Below, piece after piece: positions 5,157 through 8,982 of a DNA stretch of 8,982 nucleotides. The DNA is from an uncultured Lachnospiraceae bacterium (GTDB taxonomy: Bacteria > Bacillota > Clostridia > Lachnospirales > Lachnospiraceae): the NCBI GenBank assembly GCA_910584695.1, contig CAJUBR010000091.1, positions 1 through 8,982 on the forward strand, read 5' to 3'. Numbering within the stretch: position 1 is the first letter of the stretch; each line of letters begins with the position of its first letter. Below the pieces are notes generated by a model. That model was not told where the DNA came from, made no database searches, and saw nothing but the letters and a program-made list of their open reading frames with translations. The position numbers and the translations under genes are program-made.

Positions 5157-6605
5157 ATGAAACAAAAATATGTAAGTCCATTATCAGAAAGATATGCCAG
5201 TAAGGAGATGCAGCATATTTTTTCGCCGGATATGAAGTTTAAGACTTGGAGAAAATTATGGATTGCATTGGCAGAAACAGAATATGAGTTAGGATTAAGT
5301 GAAAACGGAAAGCCGGTTATTACATTAGAGCAGATTGAGGAATTAAAGGCGTTTCAAAATGATATTAATTATGATGTGGCAAAAAAAAGAGAAAAGCTGG
5401 TGCGGCATGATGTGATGAGTCATGTATATGCTTATGGTAAGCAGTGTCCGGGAGCTGCCGGTATTATTCATTTAGGTGCTACAAGCTGTTATGTCGGAGA
5501 CAACACGGATGTAATCATTATGACAGAGGCAATGAAATTAGTTCGTAAGAAGCTGCTCAATGTGATAAATGAACTTTCCAAATTTGCAATGAAGTATAAA
5601 GATCTGCCTACCCTTGCATTTACCCACTTCCAGCCGGCTCAGCCTACAACCGTTGGGAAAAGAGCAACATTATGGTTAGAGGATTTAATGCTGGATTTAT
5701 CGGACCTTGAGTATATGTTAAGCCAGCAGAAACTGCTTGGATCAAAGGGGACAACCGGAACGCAGGCAAGCTTTCTGGAGTTATTTAATGGGGATCATGA
5801 AACAATTCGTAAAATTGATGGTATGATTGCTGAGAAAATGGGATTTAAAGAGTGTTATCCGGTATCCGGGCAGACATATTCCCGCAAGGTGGATTCCAGG
5901 GTATTAAATGTGTTAAGCGGTATTGCCCAGAGTGCACATAAATTCTCAAATGACATCCGCTTGCTGCAGCATTTGAAAGAGATTGAAGAACCCTTTGAGA
6001 AGAACCAAATCGGTTCCTCTGCAATGGCATATAAGAGGAATCCAATGCGTTCGGAAAGAATTGCTTCTTTGGCAAATTATGTAATGGTGGATGCATTAAA
6101 TCCTGCAATTACAGCTGCAACCCAGTGGTTTGAGAGAACTTTGGATGATTCTGCAAATAAGAGAATTTCTGTGCCGGAGGCGTTTTTGGCAGTGGATGGA
6201 ATCTTAGATTTATATTTGAACGTGGTGGATGGATTAGTTGTTTATGACAAAGTAATCTATCAGAGATTCATGAAGGAAATTCCATTTATGGCAACGGAAA
6301 ATATCATGATGGATGCGGTAAAACGTGGAGGCAACCGTCAGGAATTACATGAAAAGATTCGGGAACATTCTATGGCAGCAGGAGCTGTTGTGAAGCAGGA
6401 AGGGAAGGAAAATGATTTGGTAGACCGAATTGCAAATGATCCTGCTTTCGGAATGACGAAGGATATGATAGAGGATATCTTAGAACCAAAGAATTTTGTG
6501 GGACGTGCACCACAGCAGACAGAAGAGTTTATAACGGAAGTTGTGAATCCGGTTCTTGTTAAAAATAGTAATCTTCTCGGACTGACAGCAGAAATTAATG
6601 TATGA
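5157..6605 (+). CDS. purB: Adenylosuccinate lyase (PurB), long eukaryote-like form
   Basis: Fumarate-releasing lyase acting twice in purine synthesis: SAICAR to AICAR, and adenylosuccinate to AMP. The 482-residue, mostly helical protein carries the superfamily signature GSSAMAYKRNP (286-296), whose serines (287/288) include the catalytic base on the flexible loop. The substrate-site histidines are His84 in RHDVMSH and His157 in THFQPAQP. Length and many blocks (GIIHLGATSCYVGDNTD at 102-118, KGTTGTQASFL at 197-207, QWFERTLDDSAN at 323-334, PFMATENI at 376-383) resemble the animal enzyme (~484 residues) as I remember it, more than the ~431-residue Bacillus enzyme. It should work as a homotetramer with shared active sites. 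A strong GGGAGGA lies 7 nt before the ATG. It is the last gene of the purF-purB unit and is closed by a strong terminator. Confidence 0.96.
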   Translation: MKQKYVSPLSERYASKEMQHIFSPDMKFKTWRKLWIALAETEYELGLSENGKPVITLEQIEELKAFQNDINYDVAKKREKLVRHDVMSHVYAYGKQCPGAAGIIHLGATSCYVGDNTDVIIMTEAMKLVRKKLLNVINELSKFAMKYKDLPTLAFTHFQPAQPTTVGKRATLWLEDLMLDLSDLEYMLSQQKLLGSKGTTGTQASFLELFNGDHETIRKIDGMIAEKMGFKECYPVSGQTYSRKVDSRVLNVLSGIAQSAHKFSNDIRLLQHLKEIEEPFEKNQIGSSAMAYKRNPMRSERIASLANYVMVDALNPAITAATQWFERTLDDSANKRISVPEAFLAVDGILDLYLNVVDGLVVYDKVIYQRFMKEIPFMATENIMMDAVKRGGNRQELHEKIREHSMAAGAVVKQEGKENDLVDRIANDPAFGMTKDMIEDILEPKNFVGRAPQQTEEFITEVVNPVLVKNSNLLGLTAEINV

Positions 6606-6610
6606 TGTAT

Positions 6611-6680
6611 AAGGTAAAATGGGACTATCGCAAAGCAAAGAATCTAACTGTAATGTGACAGTCTCATTTTACTTTTTTTT
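6611..6680 (+). terminator. Intrinsic terminator of the purF-purB operon
   Basis: Arms GTAAAATGGGACT (6614-6626) and AGTCTCATTTTAC (6660-6672) form a 13-bp stem with one G-U pair. Further A-U and G-U pairs can extend it outward to 6611. It is followed at once by eight T (6673-6680). The loop is 33 nt. It starts 5 nt after the purB stop codon. Confidence 0.92.
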
Positions 6681-6730
6681 GTTAATTTTTGATGAAAATA
6701 AAAAAAGTGCTAGGGAATAAATGGATTTTA

Positions 6731-6739
6731 TGGTATACT
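6731..6739 (+). promoter_or_regulatory. Extended -10 promoter of the citrate synthase unit
   Basis: TGGTATACT is a TGn extended -10 plus TATACT. No recognisable -35 exists 16-18 nt upstream, which fits an extended -10 promoter. A start near 6746 would leave a ~37-nt leader to the GTG start at 6783 and only ~10 nt to the TTG at 6756, which argues against the TTG as start codon. Confidence 0.6.
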
Positions 6740-6782
6740 ATTTCGTGGAGTATAATTGACATATAGCAGAAAGGGTGATTGC

Positions 6783-8165
6783 GTGAACAACCACGAAGAG
6801 AAGATTAACGATTATTCAAAGGTTTCAAATGAGATAAAAAGATTGTCAGACCTGTGTCTTGATAATCTTCGAATTGATACAGAACTTTATACCAAGTATG
6901 AGGTAAAGAGGGGACTTAGGGACATTAATGGTAAGGGTGTATTAGCCGGGCTTACTGATGTATCTAAGATTCAGTCATATGTCGTAGAAGATAACGATTT
7001 AATACCATGTGAGGGTAAATTATATTATCAGGGAGTAGATGTAGAGGATATTGTTGCAGGATTTATTAAAGAAAAGCGTTTCGGATATGAGGAAACAATT
7101 TACCTGCTTTTATTTGGAAAATTGCCTGACAAGGGGGAACTGGAAACAATAACCCGGATTTTATCGGATTACAGAATGCTGCTTCCCACGGATTTTGTAA
7201 GGGACATTATTTTGAAAGCACCAAGCAAGGATATGATGAATACATTGCAAAGAAGTATTCTGACATTATATGCATATGATGATAAAGCGGAGGATACATC
7301 GATACCGAATGTATTAAGACAGTGTCTGCAGCTGATTTCGGTAGTGCCATTACTGTCGGTTTATGGATATCAGGCATATAGTCATTATCATGACGGAAAT
7401 AGTTTATATATACATACACCACGGGCGGACCTGTCTACAGCAGAAAATTTTCTGTATGTATTAAGGGCAGACAGCAAATACTCAGAATTAGAGGCAAGGA
7501 TTTTAGATCTCGCTTTGGTACTGCATGCAGAGCATGGCGGGGGTAATAATTCTACCTTTACAACGCATGTGGTTACATCCTCTGGAACGGATACCTATTC
7601 TTCTATGGCAGCATCGCTAGGTTCTTTAAAGGGACCAAAACATGGTGGAGCCAATATTAAAGTAACTAAAATGTTTGACGAGATGAAGGAGGAAGTAAAA
7701 GACTGGAATGATGAAGAGGAGATTAAAGGATATCTCAAAAAGCTTCTGAACAAAGAGGCATTTGACCAGGCAGGTCTCATTTATGGTATGGGGCATGCAG
7801 TGTATTCCATTTCAGATCCAAGAGCTAAGGTGTTTAAGGGTTTTGTACAGAAGCTTTCCGTTGAGAAGGGATATGAGAAAGAATATCAGTTGTATGCCAA
7901 TGTTGAAAAACTGGCACCGGAGGTAATTGCAGAAGAAAGAAAGATTTACAAAGGTGTTAGTGCAAATGTTGATTTTTATTCCGGATTTGTTTATCAGATG
8001 TTAGGGCTTCCTACAGAATTATTTACTCCATTGTTTGCGGTGGCAAGAATGGCGGGCTGGAGTGCTCATCGTATTGAAGAATTAATCAATCAGGGTAAGA
8101 TTATCCGTCCTGCATATAAAGCGGTTAAGAAATCACAGCCTTATATACCGATTGATGAAAGGTAA
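6783..8165 (+). CDS. gltA: Citrate synthase (possibly 2-methylcitrate synthase)
   Basis: Condenses acetyl-CoA with oxaloacetate to citrate, the entry to the oxidative branch that supplies 2-oxoglutarate and glutamate in anaerobes. GTG 6783 is chosen: AAGGGTGAT (6771-6779) just upstream matches the anti-SD, and the extended -10 at 6731-6739 leaves a sensible leader. This gives 460 residues. The catalytic triad is present: His287 in GPKHGGAN, His338 in GMGHAVY and Asp397 in NVDFYSG. Substrate arginines include Arg347 in SDPRA and Arg422 in ARMAGW. The His motif reads GHAVY rather than the GHRVY usual in E. coli-type enzymes. About 45 N-terminal residues precede the first conserved block (GLRDINGKGVLAGLT), where some other citrate synthases carry an extra domain. 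Propionyl-CoA use cannot be excluded. The flavin-rubredoxin gene begins 51 nt downstream without a terminator between. Confidence 0.92.
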   Translation: MNNHEEKINDYSKVSNEIKRLSDLCLDNLRIDTELYTKYEVKRGLRDINGKGVLAGLTDVSKIQSYVVEDNDLIPCEGKLYYQGVDVEDIVAGFIKEKRFGYEETIYLLLFGKLPDKGELETITRILSDYRMLLPTDFVRDIILKAPSKDMMNTLQRSILTLYAYDDKAEDTSIPNVLRQCLQLISVVPLLSVYGYQAYSHYHDGNSLYIHTPRADLSTAENFLYVLRADSKYSELEARILDLALVLHAEHGGGNNSTFTTHVVTSSGTDTYSSMAASLGSLKGPKHGGANIKVTKMFDEMKEEVKDWNDEEEIKGYLKKLLNKEAFDQAGLIYGMGHAVYSISDPRAKVFKGFVQKLSVEKGYEKEYQLYANVEKLAPEVIAEERKIYKGVSANVDFYSGFVYQMLGLPTELFTPLFAVARMAGWSAHRIEELINQGKIIRPAYKAVKKSQPYIPIDER

Positions 8166-8216
8166 TACGGATACGAAATGAATCTATAAAGACGTGAAGG
8201 GAAAGGAAGATAAGCC

Positions 8217-8816
8217 ATGGATCATAAAGTAATGAATAAATTAAGCTACGGACTTTTTGTATTGACTGCCAAAGACGGGGATAAGGATAATGGTTGTATT
8301 ATCAATACGGCATCTCAGGTTACAACGTCTCCGAACCGCATGATTATCACGGTAAATAAAGATAACTATACACATGATATGATCATAAAAACAAGAGAGT
8401 TTAATGTTTCTATTTTAGATGAAAGTGCTACTTTTGACACATTTAAACAGTTTGGATTCCAAAGCGGAAGGGATACCGATAAGTTTGTACAAATAAACTT
8501 TGAAAGAGCAGAGAATGGAATTGCTTATCTTACCAATGAATGTAACGGCTATATTTCCGGTAAGGTGGTCGAGACAGTTGATTTAGGAACACACACTTTG
8601 TTCCTTGCTGATGTGACAGGGGGTGCAGTATTGTCGGAGAATGCTTCTGCAACCTATGCCTACTATCATGCAAATATTAAGCCATCGAAAAAGCCATCAG
8701 AGAAAAAGGGATATATTTGTACGATATGTGGATATATTTATGAAGGAGATTCTTTACCGGCTGATTTTGTATGTCCAATCTGCAAACATGGTGCAGAAGA
8801 TTTTAAACCATTATAA
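8217..8816 (+). CDS. hrb: Flavin reductase-rubredoxin fusion (Hrb-like high-molecular-weight rubredoxin)
   Basis: Cytoplasmic electron carrier of 199 residues. Residues 1-~152 are a flavin reductase/flavoredoxin-type FMN-binding domain, starting with the typical MNKLSYGLFVLTAK and containing NTASQVTTSPNRMIITVNK-like strands. A lysine-proline linker (155-164) leads to a C-terminal rubredoxin domain with Cys168, Cys171, Cys186 and Cys189 (CTICG and CPICK) binding one iron. Only 14 residues separate the two CxxC pairs, so this is the short, rubrerythrin-like form rather than a full ~52-residue rubredoxin. In Moorella-type anaerobes, Hrb takes electrons from a pyridine nucleotide and passes them to flavodiiron proteins that reduce NO or oxygen; that role here is inferred. 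AAGGAAG (8203-8209) precedes ATG 8217 by 7 nt. It is probably co-transcribed with citrate synthase and followed by its own terminator. Confidence 0.9.
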   Translation: MDHKVMNKLSYGLFVLTAKDGDKDNGCIINTASQVTTSPNRMIITVNKDNYTHDMIIKTREFNVSILDESATFDTFKQFGFQSGRDTDKFVQINFERAENGIAYLTNECNGYISGKVVETVDLGTHTLFLADVTGGAVLSENASATYAYYHANIKPSKKPSEKKGYICTICGYIYEGDSLPADFVCPICKHGAEDFKPL

Positions 8817-8828
8817 AATATAGAATAA

Positions 8829-8878
8829 GCTGTCACAAATACGGAGAATCCGGGATTGTAAATGTGGCAGCAATTTTT
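8829..8878 (+). terminator. Intrinsic terminator after the flavin-rubredoxin gene
   Basis: GCTGTCACA (8829-8837) pairs with TGTGGCAGC (8863-8871) over 9 bp with one U-G pair, followed by AATTTTT (8872-8878). The 25-nt loop contains a small inner hairpin, CGGA-GAA-TCCG (8842-8852). It begins 12 nt after the hrb stop codon. Confidence 0.85.
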
Positions 8879-8882
8879 ATTC

Positions 8883-8982
8883 CCGCGAGCAATGAGTCAA
8901 GCAGACAAGCCCGCATGCTTATTTGATGAATGCCGCGAGGGTCAAATACCCCGCAGCTCTGCTGCGTTGGAAGTTTGATGCC
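8883..8982. repeat. Two degenerate copies of a ~50-nt GC-rich module, running off the window
   Basis: Four blocks recur in the same order in both copies. CCGCGAG is at 8883-8889 and 8933-8939 (exactly 50 nt apart). GTCAA is at 8896-8900 and 8941-8945. CCCGCA is at 8910-8915 and 8950-8955. TTTGATG is at 8922-8928 and 8974-8980. The final CC (8981-8982) could open a third copy. Base composition is about 55% G+C by count, against clearly AT-rich spacers elsewhere. Copy 2 contains a perfect hairpin CGCAGC-TCT-GCTGCG (8952-8966). In both copies TCAA can pair with the later TTGA, enclosing the middle part. No gene is evident here. It may be an intergenic repeat family or a structured RNA. Confidence 0.6.

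Noticed and set aside
6756..6782. TTG start for citrate synthase, nine residues upstream.
   Set aside because: It would lie about 10 nt from the predicted transcription start, with its GGAG at the very 5' end of the mRNA. GTG 6783 has a better ribosome site and leader length.
8833..8982. Minus-strand frame open from the window edge to a TGA at 8833-8835 (49 codons).
   Set aside because: It runs through the GC-rich repeat modules and backward across the hrb terminator, with no recognisable domain and no visible start. It is probably open by composition, although a gene tail entering from outside cannot be fully excluded.
1..8982. CRISPR arrays, tRNA or rRNA genes, insertion sequences, phage or toxin-antitoxin genes.
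   Set aside because: No regularly spaced identical repeats, no tRNA-like cloverleaf ends and no transposase, integrase or toxin-like reading frames were seen. The only repeats are those listed.

Overview
The window looks like ordinary chromosome from a low-GC, anaerobic Gram-positive bacterium, most likely a Clostridia member of the Lachnospiraceae type. This rests on AT-rich intergenic DNA with strong GGAGG-type ribosome sites, a PurF with both a propeptide and an iron-sulfur cluster, a two-domain flavin reductase-rubredoxin protein of the kind found in anaerobes, and a secreted cell-wall amidase. No database search was possible, so the family-level placement is an inference.

Layout. Bases 1-63 are the last 20 codons of a rightward gene ending in a membrane segment and a basic tail. 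A strong hairpin at 99-145 separates it from a leftward sodium-dependent amino-acid transporter of the SNF/NSS family (153-1508). The divergent spacer 1509-1685 holds promoters for both sides, two inverted repeats, and an AUG-UAA start-stop just ahead of a secreted N-acetylmuramoyl-L-alanine amidase (1686-2948). A two-way hairpin (2978-3043) separates the amidase from a leftward single-domain PilZ protein (3060-3410). The spacer 3411-3611 carries back-to-back consensus-like promoters for the PilZ gene and purF. purF (3612-5078) and purB (5157-6605) form a short purine-synthesis operon closed by a textbook terminator (6611-6680). An extended -10 promoter (6731-6739) then precedes citrate synthase (start reassigned to GTG 6783) and an Hrb-like flavin reductase-rubredoxin protein (8217-8816), followed by a terminator (8829-8878).

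How the genes work together. PurF makes the first committed step of purine synthesis and PurB acts later, on SAICAR and on adenylosuccinate. Citrate synthase feeds the oxidative branch toward 2-oxoglutarate. The neighbouring flavin-rubredoxin protein belongs to a family that passes electrons to oxygen/NO-detoxifying flavodiiron proteins. The PilZ protein implies c-di-GMP signalling in the organism, but no c-di-GMP enzyme is in the window.

Most of the window is conventional and I see no convincing new multi-gene system. The least explained part is the last ~100 bases (8883-8982). It is about 55% GC and is built from two degenerate copies of a ~50-nt module, with the first bases of a possible third copy at the window edge. 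Secondary points of interest are a eukaryote-like adenylosuccinate lyase, an amidase with an unassigned beta-rich C-terminal half, a 17-bp interrupted palindrome over the transporter promoter, and a 12-nt direct repeat in front of purB.
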